Notes: generated from the letters alone by a model not told the origin. DNA of 64,000 bases from Limisphaerales bacterium (GCA_024761205.1 JAMASS010000004.1:372001-436000), one strand, 5' to 3'. Shown: positions 38,677 to 48,445, numbered from the stretch's first letter. Numbers and translations: made by a program.

Positions 38677-40122
38677 ATGAACCCAGCAAACCAGATCGTT
38701 GACTCCGTAATGACCCGACGTGAAATGCTCCGTAGATCAGCCTGCGGCTTTGGATCGATCGCCCTAGCCGGGCTGTGCCGCGACGCTCTGGGTTTGTCCT
38801 CGAGCACCTTGAACCCGTTGGCAGCCAAAGCCTCGCACTTCGCACCGCGAGCCAAACGGGTGATCTTCATCTTCATGCAAGGTGGCCCTAGCCACGTCGA
38901 CAGCTTTGATTTCAAGCCCCAACTAGTGAAGAACCATCAGCGCCAAGTGGATATCATGGGCTATCGTTTCGATGATTTCCGGCAGATGACCAAGCGAACC
39001 ATGATGAAGCCCCTCTGGGAGTTCCAACGCTACGGTCAATGCGGCCAGCCTGTGTCCAGTCTTTTTCCGGAAACCGCTAAACATGTGGACGACATCTGTT
39101 TCCTCCACGGAATGCACACCGAAGGGATCGCCCATGGTCCGGCCACCCTGTTTCTTCATACGGGTTCCGTCAACTTGGTCCGCCCCTCAGTCGGCAGCTG
39201 GGTCAGCTACGGCCTCGGCAGCGAGAACGAAAACATGCCCGCCTTTGTGACCCTCATGCCCACGGAACGCATGGGCGGCCCTCAGAATTACGGGAACGCC
39301 TTTCTCCCTGCGATCCACCAGGGAACGGCCATTGGCAAGGCAGAGCAGGACATCAAGAACATCAAGATTCCGCACATCGCCAACTCGCGACTCTCAGAAA
39401 CCGCCCAAAAGCGCCAGTTTGACTTGTTGCAGCAAGTCAACCACAGCCAAGCTGAGACCTCGCCGGGCGAAGATGATATCGAGGCATCGATCAACGCCTT
39501 TGAACTCGCCTACCGCATGCAGATCAACGCTCCAGGACTGACGGATCTGTCCGGCGAATCAGCGCCAACGAAGGCCATCTACGGGATTGGAGAAAAGGAA
39601 ACCGACGTCTTCGGACAGCAATGTCTCATGGCCCGCCGTTTGGCCGAATCCGGCGTCCGTTATATCCAAGTCAACTACAGCGACAATCACGGCGGCAACC
39701 CGCGTTGGGATCAGCACTCCAACTTACCTCAGCATGCCCGGCACGCCAAAGCCGTGGACAAACCGATCGCCGGGCTGTTGCAAGATTTGAAAACGCGTGG
39801 GTTGCTGGAAGACACCTTGGTTTGGTGGGGCGGCGAATTTGGGCGCACACCCTTCTCGCAAAACAAAGACGGGCGGGATCATAACCCGCACGGATTCACC
39901 GTTTGGTTGGCCGGCGCCAGTGTCAAGCCCGGCATCGCCTACGGCGCCACTGATGAATGGGGCTATATGGCCGTCGAAAACAAACTCCACATGCACGACC
40001 TCCATGCCACGCTGCTCCACCTCCTGGGGCTCGATCATGAAAAACTCACCTACCGTTACGCCGGTCGGGATTTCCGCCTCACGGATGTGTACGGCCAGGT
40101 CGCCCACCAGATATTGGCTTAA
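38677..40122 (+). CDS. DUF1501 protein with Tat-type leader
   Basis: The 481-residue protein starts with a twin-arginine-like leader (MTRREMLRRSACGFGSIALA at residues 12-31). DUF1501 belongs to the alkaline phosphatase/sulfatase fold group. Family marks are FIFMQGGPSHVDSFDFKPQL, FLHGMHTEGIAHGPATLFLH, VRYIQVNYSDNHGG and LVWWGGEFGRTPFSQNKDGR then DHNPHGFTVWLAG. It is the constant partner of DUF1549/DUF1553 proteins, probably in one transcript with the gene ahead. The enzymatic activity is not established. The gene is intact. Confidence 0.95.
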   Translation: MNPANQIVDSVMTRREMLRRSACGFGSIALAGLCRDALGLSSSTLNPLAAKASHFAPRAKRVIFIFMQGGPSHVDSFDFKPQLVKNHQRQVDIMGYRFDDFRQMTKRTMMKPLWEFQRYGQCGQPVSSLFPETAKHVDDICFLHGMHTEGIAHGPATLFLHTGSVNLVRPSVGSWVSYGLGSENENMPAFVTLMPTERMGGPQNYGNAFLPAIHQGTAIGKAEQDIKNIKIPHIANSRLSETAQKRQFDLLQQVNHSQAETSPGEDDIEASINAFELAYRMQINAPGLTDLSGESAPTKAIYGIGEKETDVFGQQCLMARRLAESGVRYIQVNYSDNHGGNPRWDQHSNLPQHARHAKAVDKPIAGLLQDLKTRGLLEDTLVWWGGEFGRTPFSQNKDGRDHNPHGFTVWLAGASVKPGIAYGATDEWGYMAVENKLHMHDLHATLLHLLGLDHEKLTYRYAGRDFRLTDVYGQVAHQILA

Positions 40123-40508
40123 ATCATCCCTCCTCGCTCGCCGCTCGTCCACTAAACCAGCGCGCCAAAAAAAGTTCATTTTCCCTATTGCCTTCCTCTA
40201 AATTCTTGCCTGTCTGCATTTGACGGCTTCCTCTGCCGGGTCGCCTGCTCAATACAATAACCTGTCACACTTAGCTGTCAGATGTAGATAACGACCCGAC
40301 GCCATAGTGCTTGGCGTTTCGGCCGTTGTTCACTGCAGAGTAACGGTCTTGGGGCTTCAACCAGAAAGAGATTGACCATGATTGCATGGATCCGTTGAAC
40401 CTCATCGGAATCGGCCTGTTCGGGGCCGTCGGCACATCAATGACCCGCCCCTTGCCTTGGGTTCCGCGGGAAAAGCCTACACATTACCGATTCTAACAGC
40501 ATCCTGAC
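40123..40508. other. Intergenic, no supportable gene
   Basis: This lies between two convergent transcription units. No clear hairpin with T-run was found. A short stretch (CGTTGAACCTCATCGG at 40394) resembles a TPP-riboswitch core, but the rest of the fold is absent. Confidence 0.5.
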
Positions 40509-41168
40509 TCATGATTGACCTGAAACCGTTGAGGATCCATCGATCTCTAACGCCGCAATACCCTTCATGATCTTGTCGGCCACCTTCGCATAGAGTTCCC
40601 GGATTTGTTGTTTTGAGCTGGTCTGAATCTCCGCAATCTCAGCGTCGAATCGAAGCGGCTGACCAAAAACCACCGTAACCTGACGAGGAAGCGGAAGCCA
40701 CATTCTCCGATTATAGGCTTGGTAGGATCCGTAAATGCGCACCGGAATCACAGGCGCACCGGATTTCACGGTCGCCAAGCCAACACCCGAGCGGGCGGCT
40801 TGAAATTCTCCATCATTCGTTCGCGTTCCCTCCGGAAAGAGCACCACCGGCTCGCCACTCGCCAGACAATCAAGAATAGCCTTGAGTCCCTTGGGACTCC
40901 GCCCGGCCCGATCCACAGGAAGCGCATTCATCGCGCGCAAAACTCGGCCCATGACCGGAAAACGAAAGAGAGACTTTCGGGCCAAGTAATAAAACTCGCG
41001 AGAGGCAGCACTTCCAATCAGTGGAGGATCCAAGTATGACGCATGATTGGAAGCTAGAATGACCGCTCCAACTTCCGGGATTCGATCGGCGCCCACCACT
41101 CGCCATCTAAAATAGACCAGAAAAAAAAATCGCAGCAACCACCAACAAATCCGGTAGGGAATCTTCAT
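40509..41168 (-). CDS. plsC: 1-acyl-sn-glycerol-3-phosphate acyltransferase
   Basis: The 219-residue inner-membrane protein makes phosphatidic acid from lysophosphatidic acid in phospholipid synthesis. The N-terminal helix is at about residues 5-22 (YRICWWLLRFFFLVYFRW). The acyltransferase motif I NHASYLD is at about residue 41, the FPEGTRTND substrate-binding motif at about 114, and PVIPVRIYGS further on. It is the last gene of the tyrA-aroA-cmk-plsC run, 42 bp after cmk. Cmk and PlsC side by side are common in this phylum. Confidence 0.94.
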   Translation of the reverse strand: MKIPYRICWWLLRFFFLVYFRWRVVGADRIPEVGAVILASNHASYLDPPLIGSAASREFYYLARKSLFRFPVMGRVLRAMNALPVDRAGRSPKGLKAILDCLASGEPVVLFPEGTRTNDGEFQAARSGVGLATVKSGAPVIPVRIYGSYQAYNRRMWLPLPRQVTVVFGQPLRFDAEIAEIQTSSKQQIRELYAKVADKIMKGIAALEIDGSSTVSGQS

Positions 41169-41210
41169 CTCATCAACCCACGGCCCTAAGCCGGCGCCTC
41201 TGCAGAAGGC

Positions 41211-41903
41211 TCACCGGAGAGCCCCCCTGCTTCCAAGCATCTGAGCGCGCACTTTGTTCAGAATCAACTCGCTCGACTGCGCCGGCGTCCTTGCTGAAGT
41301 ATCGATCTTCTCAGCTCCCAGCGGAACCATTAGCGGCGCCTCCGCCCGTTGGCTATCCCGCTGGTCTCTCGCTTCGAGGTTTTCTTGAACGCCATCCATT
41401 TTCCGCCGCTTGGACCGCTCGCCCAAATCGGCATCAAGGTAAAACTTATAGTTGGTTTCCGGAAAGACATTGCTGCCGATATCCCGGCCTTCCATGACGA
41501 GGGAGCCAAACTGAAGGCAGTCCCGCTGTTTTCCTCTCATCCAATCACGCACCTTCGGCACGGCGGCCACATGCGGCACCAAAACACTGGTTTCCGCTGT
41601 TCGGATTTCCTTCTCGGGAAAATAATTATCCACCAGCAGCCGCACGGAACCGTCGACACAATCCAGTTTGACCTTCCACTGCCGACAGACCTGGCCCACG
41701 ACCTTCTGGTCGTGAACGTCCACCCCCCGGCGACAACGGCAATACCAGGCCAAGGTGCGATACATGGCGCCGGTATCCACATATATAAACTCCAAGGCCT
41801 TGGCCACCAGTCTTGCGTTGGTGCTTTTGCCACTGGCGCTCGTGCCGTCAATGGCAATGACAATAGGCTCCCCTTCCTTCAACTTCGCCCTCCTCTCTTT
41901 CAA
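41211..41903 (-). CDS. cmk: Cytidylate kinase
   Basis: The 230-residue protein phosphorylates CMP and dCMP using ATP. The P-loop is in IVIAIDGTSASGKSTNARLV (about residues 14-33). YVDTGAMYRTLAWYC follows, and the lid and base-binding region has MEGRDIGSNVFPE and the Arg-rich SKRRKM. The ATG overlaps the aroA stop (ATGA), so translation is likely coupled. The length is normal for the bacterial family. The C-terminal tail is slightly extended (MLGSRGALR). Confidence 0.95.
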   Translation of the reverse strand: MKERRAKLKEGEPIVIAIDGTSASGKSTNARLVAKALEFIYVDTGAMYRTLAWYCRCRRGVDVHDQKVVGQVCRQWKVKLDCVDGSVRLLVDNYFPEKEIRTAETSVLVPHVAAVPKVRDWMRGKQRDCLQFGSLVMEGRDIGSNVFPETNYKFYLDADLGERSKRRKMDGVQENLEARDQRDSQRAEAPLMVPLGAEKIDTSARTPAQSSELILNKVRAQMLGSRGALR

Positions 41904-43201
41904 TCAGCCGCCAATCCTTCGTTTTGGAGCCGCCGCCCCGATTGGGCGTCCCAGATCGTCGCTCCGAGTCCGCATGGTGGAGGGGCGGCAAGCTTTTGAA
42001 AAAAACTGGGAAACGTCTTCCGGACACACCCCGGGTCCCGTATCTCAATGCCCGAACGGCAAAGCCCGATCAGCGCGAAACACATGGCCATGCGATGATC
42101 GTTATAAGTCTCGACTGACGCAGACCGATGCTCTCCCGGCTCCACCACCAACGTGTCACCTTCCTCGATCACGTGAGCCCCGCACTTGCCAAGTTCCGTT
42201 CGTAACGCAACCACCCGTTCACATTCCTGAACCCGCAATCGCCCAAGATCTACGAAGCGCCGAGGGGTGTTCCGAAGCGCCGCAAGGACAATCGCCGTCA
42301 TAATGCTATCGCCCAAATCGCGTTCCCGAGACAACTCTCCGTCATAATTCAAAAACTTCGGAAATTCCGCATCAACCTGCCACCCGCTTTCCGGCCAGTT
42401 CTGGACCTTGACATTGAGGCGATCATCAGCGACCCCGTTTTCACCTTCGAGAGGCAGACCTAACGCATTGAGCGCCCAAAAATAACTTCCGCTCGAGGCA
42501 TCCGGTTCAATTTGAAACTTCCTGCCCCCTTGCTTCATCGCCGCCATCAATTCCACGGTCATTTTGACATACGGTGATTGATCGGCGGACTGCCCCTTCA
42601 GCCGAACCTTCCACCCGCCCGCCTCCGACGCAAGCAGCAACGCCGAGGCAAACTGCGAGCTTTCCAAACTATCCACCTCACACAGCGCCTGCTTCAGCCC
42701 GGCGCCCTCGACAACCACCGGCAAACGATCGTTCTCAGATTTCACCTCGTAGCCCAACCGGCGCAATGCGTGAATCAGACCCGACTGAGGTCGATCATGC
42801 ATCCGATCAATGCCGGCTAAACGATAGCATCCATCACCGAGACAAACCAATGCGGTGAGGAATCGAGCCGCCGTGCCAGCATTGCCGACAAACAACTCCA
42901 ACGGACTCTCAACACTGCCCCCAGCTGGAATACGCCCCCCTCGTCCATGAACGATTAGAGTTCGGTTACTGCCCTCAGCCAGGTCTGATTCAACAGCAAT
43001 CTCAAATCCCAAAGTCCTCAAGCACAAAACCATGACCTGAGTGTCCTCACTCCATAGGGCTCCCCTCAAGCTTGTCACGCCCTCGCGCAGAACTGCGAGA
43101 ATCAGAGCCCGATTGGTGATGCTCTTTGATCCCGGAACCACAACCTCAACCCGGGGTAGTCGGGTGAGCGGTTGAAGGGAAATGATCTCAGGCAGCGCCA
43201 T
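41900..43201 (-). CDS. aroA: 3-phosphoshikimate 1-carboxyvinyltransferase (EPSP synthase)
   Basis: The 433-residue enzyme joins shikimate-3-phosphate and PEP in aromatic amino-acid synthesis. The conserved N-terminal PGSKSITNRALILAVL, the LFVGNAGTAARFLTAL loop, the DRMHDRPQSGLIHALRRLG segment, and the C-terminal ETYNDHRMAMCFALIGL and DPGCVRKTFPSFF are all present. It overlaps tyrA by 14 bases and cmk by 4. NAGTAAR carries the Gly that is typical of glyphosate-sensitive class I enzymes; sensitivity itself is inferred. The gene is intact. Confidence 0.96.
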   Translation of the reverse strand: MALPEIISLQPLTRLPRVEVVVPGSKSITNRALILAVLREGVTSLRGALWSEDTQVMVLCLRTLGFEIAVESDLAEGSNRTLIVHGRGGRIPAGGSVESPLELFVGNAGTAARFLTALVCLGDGCYRLAGIDRMHDRPQSGLIHALRRLGYEVKSENDRLPVVVEGAGLKQALCEVDSLESSQFASALLLASEAGGWKVRLKGQSADQSPYVKMTVELMAAMKQGGRKFQIEPDASSGSYFWALNALGLPLEGENGVADDRLNVKVQNWPESGWQVDAEFPKFLNYDGELSRERDLGDSIMTAIVLAALRNTPRRFVDLGRLRVQECERVVALRTELGKCGAHVIEEGDTLVVEPGEHRSASVETYNDHRMAMCFALIGLCRSGIEIRDPGCVRKTFPSFFQKLAAPPPCGLGATIWDAQSGRRLQNEGLAAD

Positions 43202-44066
43202 CTCGCGACTGTTCCCACCTCATGCGTCGATATCGGGCGGTCTCCAAAAAACGCACCACCTGATCAACATTTTTCGCACCCAATGCCTGCCGAAACTTTG
43301 CGAGCGTTCCGATGTAGTTATCCAGAGCCTCACCGATATTCACTGAGTTCTGCACCAATATATCACGCCACATCGTAACATCCCCTGCTGCAATCCGAGT
43401 CGTGTCCCTAAATCCCGTGGCGCAGAGACTTGCCCGTAATGAATCCGCCTCAGGATCCAACACCTCGTGCGCCAATAACGCAGCCGCGACGTGCGGCAAA
43501 TGACTGGCTCGACTGACATGTCGATCATGCGCTGAGGGATCCATCTCGACCACTTGACCACCCAAGGAATTCCAAAAACGCCGAACGCCGTCCGTTGCTT
43601 CCTGCGGAGTCTCCGGTCCGGGAGTCATGATGCAGACAGCCCCCTCAAACAGTTCGGCGCTCGAACGAGCCACCCCGGTCTTCTCAGCCCCAGCCATCGG
43701 ATGACTGCCAACAAAAGCTACCGAACTCTGCGCCACGATTTCGGAAATCTTTGCCCCCACCTCTGCCTTTACACTGCCCACGTCCGTTAGCAAGGCCCCA
43801 GCACGACAATCCCACAACATCTTTTCAACTAGCGCCGGCATCGCCCCCACAGGGGTGCAAAGGATAATCAAGTCAGCCCCACCAACCGCTTCAGGAAGAT
43901 CCAAGGTCCCATGATCAATCGCCTCGCAATCCTTGGCCTCGGCAATCGTCGACTCCCGCCGCACATAGCCAACGACCAATTCCGCCAAGCCTTTTTTTCG
44001 GAGAGCGCAACCGATTGATCCACCCAAAAGTCCAACCCCTATAAGTGTCACTTTTTCCCAAGGCAT
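43188..44066 (-). CDS. tyrA: Prephenate dehydrogenase
   Basis: The 292-residue protein converts prephenate to 4-hydroxyphenylpyruvate in tyrosine synthesis, or arogenate in some lineages. The Rossmann motif is VTLIGVGLLGGSIGCALRKK near the start. The catalytic His region is SHPMAGAEKTGV (about residue 120), followed by HDRHVSRASHLPHVAAALLA. It has no chorismate mutase or ACT domain. It leads the aroA-cmk-plsC run, so the cluster combines aromatic synthesis with nucleotide and lipid steps. Confidence 0.94.
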   Translation of the reverse strand: MPWEKVTLIGVGLLGGSIGCALRKKGLAELVVGYVRRESTIAEAKDCEAIDHGTLDLPEAVGGADLIILCTPVGAMPALVEKMLWDCRAGALLTDVGSVKAEVGAKISEIVAQSSVAFVGSHPMAGAEKTGVARSSAELFEGAVCIMTPGPETPQEATDGVRRFWNSLGGQVVEMDPSAHDRHVSRASHLPHVAAALLAHEVLDPEADSLRASLCATGFRDTTRIAAGDVTMWRDILVQNSVNIGEALDNYIGTLAKFRQALGAKNVDQVVRFLETARYRRMRWEQSRDGAA

Positions 44067-44160
44067 TCGGCCGGATTAAGAAGCAATTCCAATTCGGGAG
44101 GAAGCAAAATCCCAACAAAACAATCCACCTGAGCCAAATTGATCAAGGAACAGAAAGATT

Positions 44161-45081
44161 CTAGCTCGAAGACTGACCGATCACTAATCGCTCCGCCCCC
44201 CCCCAAGCCACACTCTCCCGCACCCGCTCCATAATCACATCAGGAATCCTCGGATCAAGACCGATGCTCTTCGCATACCAGACCAGCTTGCCGTGTCGCT
44301 CAGTTGGGTTCCGCCAGGTCGGCTTGCCGTCCTGCAAACGCTGAGCCACGACCCGCCCAGGTTCGCCAAGGAGCACGGGAATGTCCTCAAAGGAATGCAA
44401 CCCATCACTAATAAAAAACGGGACCACAACCACATGCTTCGATTGCGCCAAGGCATAGCAATCGCCGATTCGCGGTTCCTCCCCCATAAAAATGGCATGC
44501 ACATCACGATAGCGTCCAGTCGATTGTAACTGCTGAACCTGTTTTTCGATGATCGCCCGCGAATTCTCATTATTTCCGGTGCCATGCCCCGCAACAAACA
44601 AAGACGTATTCGCATCCTGAGGACGCGATGGGAAGGGGTGGTCATCCAGAATCGACGTCGCCCGGTTGGCGAGCACCTCTGTCATGCTCAAGTGAGTACC
44701 GACAGGATTACAATAGCGCACTACCTGCCCCCCCCATTCTCTCACTCGCTGAAACGACTCATCACCGTTCTGACAGAAACCCAACTCACGCGGAATCACC
44801 TGCTGCGTGAAATAGCCCTCGCTGATAAAAATGGGAACCAGGAACACCCGCGGAGAAAAGACCTGCCGGCGCACCCCGGAGATCGGCGGCTCGAGCTTCC
44901 AAAAACACTCTTGCACTTCCGCAAAGACCCCTTGTTCGCGAAAAAAATCCACGTGCTGATAGATAGGATCTCCCGACTCCGCATTCAACATGGAACCATG
45001 CCCGACCAAAACGAGTGCGGCATCACTGAAGGATTCGTCATCCACAACCAATCCCTTACCCCATAAGCCTAGCTCCCGCAA
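44161..45081 (-). CDS. Two-domain CbiX-like protein (sirohydrochlorin chelatase family)
   Basis: The 306-residue protein consists of two CbiX-type chelatase domains in tandem. The first has ALVLVGHGSMLNAESGDPIY (about residues 22-41) and VFLVPIFISEGYFTQQVIP. The second has LFVAGHGTGNNENSRAIIEK (about 161-180) and VVVVPFFISDGLHSFEDIP. The chelatase family inserts cobalt, nickel or iron into tetrapyrroles; the conserved first-strand His and the metal-site His of FxxxGxH are seen in each half (the second as DGLHS, the first replaced by EGYFT). No cobalamin or siroheme genes lie nearby, so the substrate is uncertain. An alternative start further inside cannot be excluded. Confidence 0.85.
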   Translation of the reverse strand: MRELGLWGKGLVVDDESFSDAALVLVGHGSMLNAESGDPIYQHVDFFREQGVFAEVQECFWKLEPPISGVRRQVFSPRVFLVPIFISEGYFTQQVIPRELGFCQNGDESFQRVREWGGQVVRYCNPVGTHLSMTEVLANRATSILDDHPFPSRPQDANTSLFVAGHGTGNNENSRAIIEKQVQQLQSTGRYRDVHAIFMGEEPRIGDCYALAQSKHVVVVPFFISDGLHSFEDIPVLLGEPGRVVAQRLQDGKPTWRNPTERHGKLVWYAKSIGLDPRIPDVIMERVRESVAWGGAERLVIGQSSS

Positions 45082-45179
45082 GCTGCCAAACCATCCCTTC
45101 GCACTCCAACGGCTTCTCGCCCCCTATTTCAATACAACTTCATTGACGTCTGTGGATCGACAGACAAACTTCCAAGCGA

Positions 45180-45737
45180 GTGACGCTCCCAAACTACATT
45201 TCAATTCTACGCATCCTCCTTATCCCCGTGTTTGTCGCATCAATCGTCTACTATGTGAATCACGAACTCGAGGTCTACCGTTACCTAGCTATCGCCGTTT
45301 TTAGTATCGCGTCGCTCTCAGACGCCTTGGACGGCTATCTCGCCCGCCATCTCAACCAGCAGAGCCGCCTAGGTGCCATCCTTGATCCCCTAGCGGACAA
45401 ATTGCTGCTCGTTGCCGGCATCGTGGTCCTGAGCCTCGATCATCGCCCCAGTCTGCCCTCGATCCCGATTTGGCTGACGACCCTTGTCATCAGTCGCGAT
45501 GTCTTTCTGCCGCTAGGAACCATCCTGATCAGCTACAGCGGGAAAACACCCCACGTTCAACCCAAGAGCTTAGGCAAAGCAGCCACCATCGCACAAATGG
45601 CCGTGATTCTCTGGGCCCTCCTTAAACTCCCCCCCGCCGGTCTCACGCTATTGGTCTACTTGGCTGGGCTGCTGACCCTAGTTTCTGGAATCCAGTACGT
45701 CCGCGATGGCATCCAACAACTGAGCGAGGAGCCTTGA
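45180..45737 (+). CDS. pgsA: CDP-alcohol phosphatidyltransferase (phosphatidylglycerophosphate synthase type)
   Basis: The 185-residue membrane protein has a GTG start (MTLPNYISILRILLIPVFVA). The CDP-alcohol motif DxxDGxxARx8GxxxDxxxD is in SDALDGYLARHLNQQSRLGA then ILDPLADK (about residues 53-79). Four or five more hydrophobic segments follow, including LVSGIQYVRDGIQQL near the end. Family members join CDP-diacylglycerol and glycerol-3-phosphate to make PGP; other alcohols are possible. The next gene downstream, starting about 50 bp later on the same strand, is a broken prepilin. Confidence 0.9.
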   Translation: MTLPNYISILRILLIPVFVASIVYYVNHELEVYRYLAIAVFSIASLSDALDGYLARHLNQQSRLGAILDPLADKLLLVAGIVVLSLDHRPSLPSIPIWLTTLVISRDVFLPLGTILISYSGKTPHVQPKSLGKAATIAQMAVILWALLKLPPAGLTLLVYLAGLLTLVSGIQYVRDGIQQLSEEP

Positions 45738-45819
45738 CAGCAATTCCTTCCCTATCGCAGCATCGTCTCACTCAGCCAGGGTCGGCCGTACCTCCTCTAA
45801 TATATCCACCCCAAACACA

Positions 45820-46619
45820 TGAACCCATCACTCACGAAAAAGGTCCATCCAAGCGCCACCGCCGAAATACCTTCACGCTCATCGAACTGCTGGCAGTCAT
45901 CGCCATTATCGCGATTCTCGGCAGGCATGCTGCTCCCGGCCCCGTCGTGAGCAAAGGACAAAGCGTTTGGGTCGGTCGATCTAAACAACAAACAAACCAT
46001 GCCCGCCATGACCATATACACCATGGACAATGAAGAGTTCCTCCCCGGCCCCGGTTGGGGGACCGGCAATCCCTCACGGCGGTAGTCAGGCCACACCCGA
46101 ACTCTCGTCGCACGCCAATTAGAGAGCACGAAACGAGGCCAGCTCTGGCCCTATATCGGCCCGGAAAATATCTTTATTTGCCCCCTGGACTTGAAAAAGA
46201 ACAACGAGGTTCCAAGAGCTCTCTCTACCATCAACGCGTGGTTTACCTTTGCAGCTACGTCTGGAACAGATCGGTTATCAGCTATGGCCGACTCAAGAAT
46301 GGACACACACACAAAATCACCTCCTTTGACGCGATCGATATTCTCCAGTGGGAGGCCAACGAACTCCAACCCTTCTTTTTCAACGACGTCTCCAGCCGTC
46401 CTGATCGCGGCATTTCACAAAGACACAGTTGGCGGGACCAACCGAGACTCGAACGTCGACACAGACGGAGGCGGCAGTGCGGAATACCTGCGCTACTCAT
46501 GCTACTATGCCCTCGCCGGTCCGCCGATGAGTAGCGGCACCGGACTCACGGAAGACCAACTGCCGAATGAACTCTGGAATGACCCCGGAGACCCTAAAAA
46601 AAGGGGTGCCGGACGGTGA
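45820..46619 (+). pseudogene. Prepilin-like protein, broken
   Basis: A start region with basic leader and cleavage motif reads NTFTLIELLAVIAIIAIL near 45870-45920. After a frameshift come MTIYTMDNEEFLPGPGWGTG (46000-46070), then LWPYIGPENIFICPLDLKKN near 46150-46200, YVWNRSVISYGRLKNG and DILQWEANELQPFFFNDVSS then RPDRGISQRH up to 46430. The end reads GGTNRDSNVDTDGGGSAEYL and PNELWNDPGDPKK. All blocks of the verrucomicrobial prepilin family are recognisable, but at least three shifts separate them. Confidence 0.8.
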
Positions 46620-46723
46620 CCGTTGCCCGCCGAGGGCGAATCTCATTCCTTGGCGGAAATGGGAATGCGACGGTTTCGTCAGCTTCTTCGAAAGTGGAGA
46701 GAGCGTCCCAAGCTGTGTGAAAA

Positions 46724-47237
46724 CGCCTCGCCTGATGACCTTACAACACCAACGAGAGTGCACCCGGCAGCCAAAGCAGTGCAGAGTCGCCGCACGGCTC
46801 TGAGTGTTGAATTGCCCCACTGGTTTCTCCGTGTTCGTTGATCCTTCCGATCGCTCCGTGAGCCGGGAGGCCGAGGTTCCCCTGCTCGGCGCCAATGCTT
46901 TGCGAATCCTTGGGACCGCGCGGTCTGCCTTGGGCGGGGGGGAATGCGCGGTCAGGGGCTTGGGGTTTGAAGAGGCGGGGCGCTCAAGGCTGGACTAGCG
47001 GGCCTTGGGGCTGCCGGGGGAATCATGCACTTGGCCCGTGCAACTAGCTTGGACTTGTTGGGCGGCGGCCTGTTGTCCGACCGCCCACTCTGAGGAGGTC
47101 CGTGCGCGCGGGCGGTGGCGGAACCGATCCCGAGGGCAAACAACGCAATCCTCGGCGAAGGATGGGAGCGCGGTGATCATTCGCCGCCTCAGTCGCCGAG
47201 GGCGTTCGTTGGCGTTGTAAGGTCGTCAGACGAGGCG
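46724..47237. mobile_element. 514-bp element bounded by 32-bp inverted repeats
   Basis: 46724-46755 and the reverse complement of 47206-47237 agree at 29 of 32 positions (cgcctcg[c/t]ctga[t/c]gaccttac...). The interior is GC-rich, has no convincing gene, and includes a partial copy of the hairpin repeat family at 47148-47190. I infer a decayed non-autonomous element or the remains of an insertion sequence. Confidence 0.65.
47148..47190. repeat. Hairpin repeat family, partial copy C
   Basis: CTCGGCGAAGGATGGGAGCG then CGGTGATC matches the right half of copy A (3099-3126) with two or three changes. The left half is not seen. Confidence 0.6.
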
Positions 47238-47369
47238 TGCTCACGCAGCCTGGTCTCTCGAGTCGCACATCACTATTGCTTGGGCAGGTAGATTGGAAAG
47301 GGACTCCGTCTTCTTTCGTTGCGCTATGGCGGACGGCAGCTCGACGGAGTCTTGCCCCACCTCAGGCAG

Positions 47370-47600
47370 TCTTCTTCAGATAGCGGAATGTTTGTTTGAG
47401 CGGGGGGAATGCCAATTGGGCGATCATTTCCTGATTGGGTTCCTGGTAATAGAGTCGAGTTGATCGCGGAAGCTTGAGGTTGGATGTTTTCGATCGAATC
47501 AACTTCGGCCATGAAGAAGCAGTCGGTCACTTTATAGGTGATCGACTGATACGTATATTGGTTGGGAAAGGAGGTGAGAACTAGTGGTTATTTGTGATGA
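47370..47600 (-). pseudogene. NUDIX hydrolase, C-terminal remnant
   Basis: The minus frame reads VLTSFPNQYTYQSITYKVTD then CFFMAEVDSIENIQPQAS. This corresponds to the strands after the Nudix box in ADP-ribose/NADH pyrophosphatase-like proteins. A second frame gives AQLAFPPLKQTFRYLKKT near the end. The Nudix box itself (GX5EX7REUXEEXGU) is missing, so the gene is truncated as well as shifted. Confidence 0.55.
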
Positions 47601-47639
47601 CCAGATTCACCTTTTCACTGGTCTCTCGAGCCAGCGTTT

Positions 47640-48445
47640 CTTTGGGAGCGAGCGGGCATCAGGGGTTTGGAGTGTCCCTTTCAGTGCGCCAAGGAGGCGG
47701 TCGATATGTTTGGCTTGGGGGGATTTTCCCATGAGACCAACGCGCTAGGCTTTACCTTTCAGCGGACTGAGTCCGGCGTTGATTTCGATTTTGTGATCTT
47801 GGAGTAACTTTTGACAGATTTCGGGCTCACTAGCCTTCCGGGACCGAAACGGCATTCGATTGCCAGAGTTGGTGCCTTTTTGGGGAGGTGAGATTGAGTT
47901 CCAGATCGGTGAGGCCGGATTTTAGGCACTCGTGATTTGTCTGATGTCGTTTCCAAGGGGCCTTCAGTCATTCTGTCAAGGACGAGTCGCAGGGATTCGT
48001 GACAGGCATAGTTCATGGAGATGAGCGCAGTGTAAGTGATACACGTGTTCCTCGCTTCAGTAAGCGGCGAGGAGGTTGACATTGAGGCGCTAACTCTGAA
48101 CTTTGGTTTCGCGTCGCGTCGCGTCGTCGAGAGCCGCTTGGCTGAGCGAAATCGGTGCTAGGTCAGGCGGGCAATCAGGCACTTCTGAGTGTTGCTGTAG
48201 ACGGCGCCGATCTTTGGTTGGACTTCCTTCACTTTGGCTTCGACTTGATGGGCAGGAATGATCTCGCCCCATGGGGGGCTTTTATGTGATGCACGGTGGC
48301 ACTACATCGTTCTGCGACGTCGCACATTCGATTTCCGAAGGCACTGATGGCGATGGTGTCGCCGAGTTCCAGCAGATTGACGATGCACAAAACTCCATGC
48401 CAATGCTGTTGGTGGCTGGAGAGTTTCATTACGTTCAATGTTGAC
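47640..48445 (-). pseudogene. Class V aminotransferase (alanine-glyoxylate type), broken
   Basis: Minus-strand pieces in order are LCIVNLLELGDTIAISAFGN then RMCDVAERCSATVHHIKAPH (48420-48270), ISMNYACHESLRLVLD near 48030-47975, and EPEICQKLLQDHKIEINAGL then SPLKGKA, a stop, and RVGLMGKSPQAKHIDRLLGA near 47830-47710. These fit the middle, the substrate region and the C-terminal domain of alanine-glyoxylate or serine-pyruvate aminotransferases. The N-terminus and the PLP lysine segment are missing or scrambled. Confidence 0.8.

Noticed and set aside
40394-40420. CGTTGAACCTCATCGG resembling the core of a TPP riboswitch
   Set aside because: The CTGAGA and the GGATAAT/GCGTAGGGA elements are missing, and no thiamine gene lies downstream on that strand.
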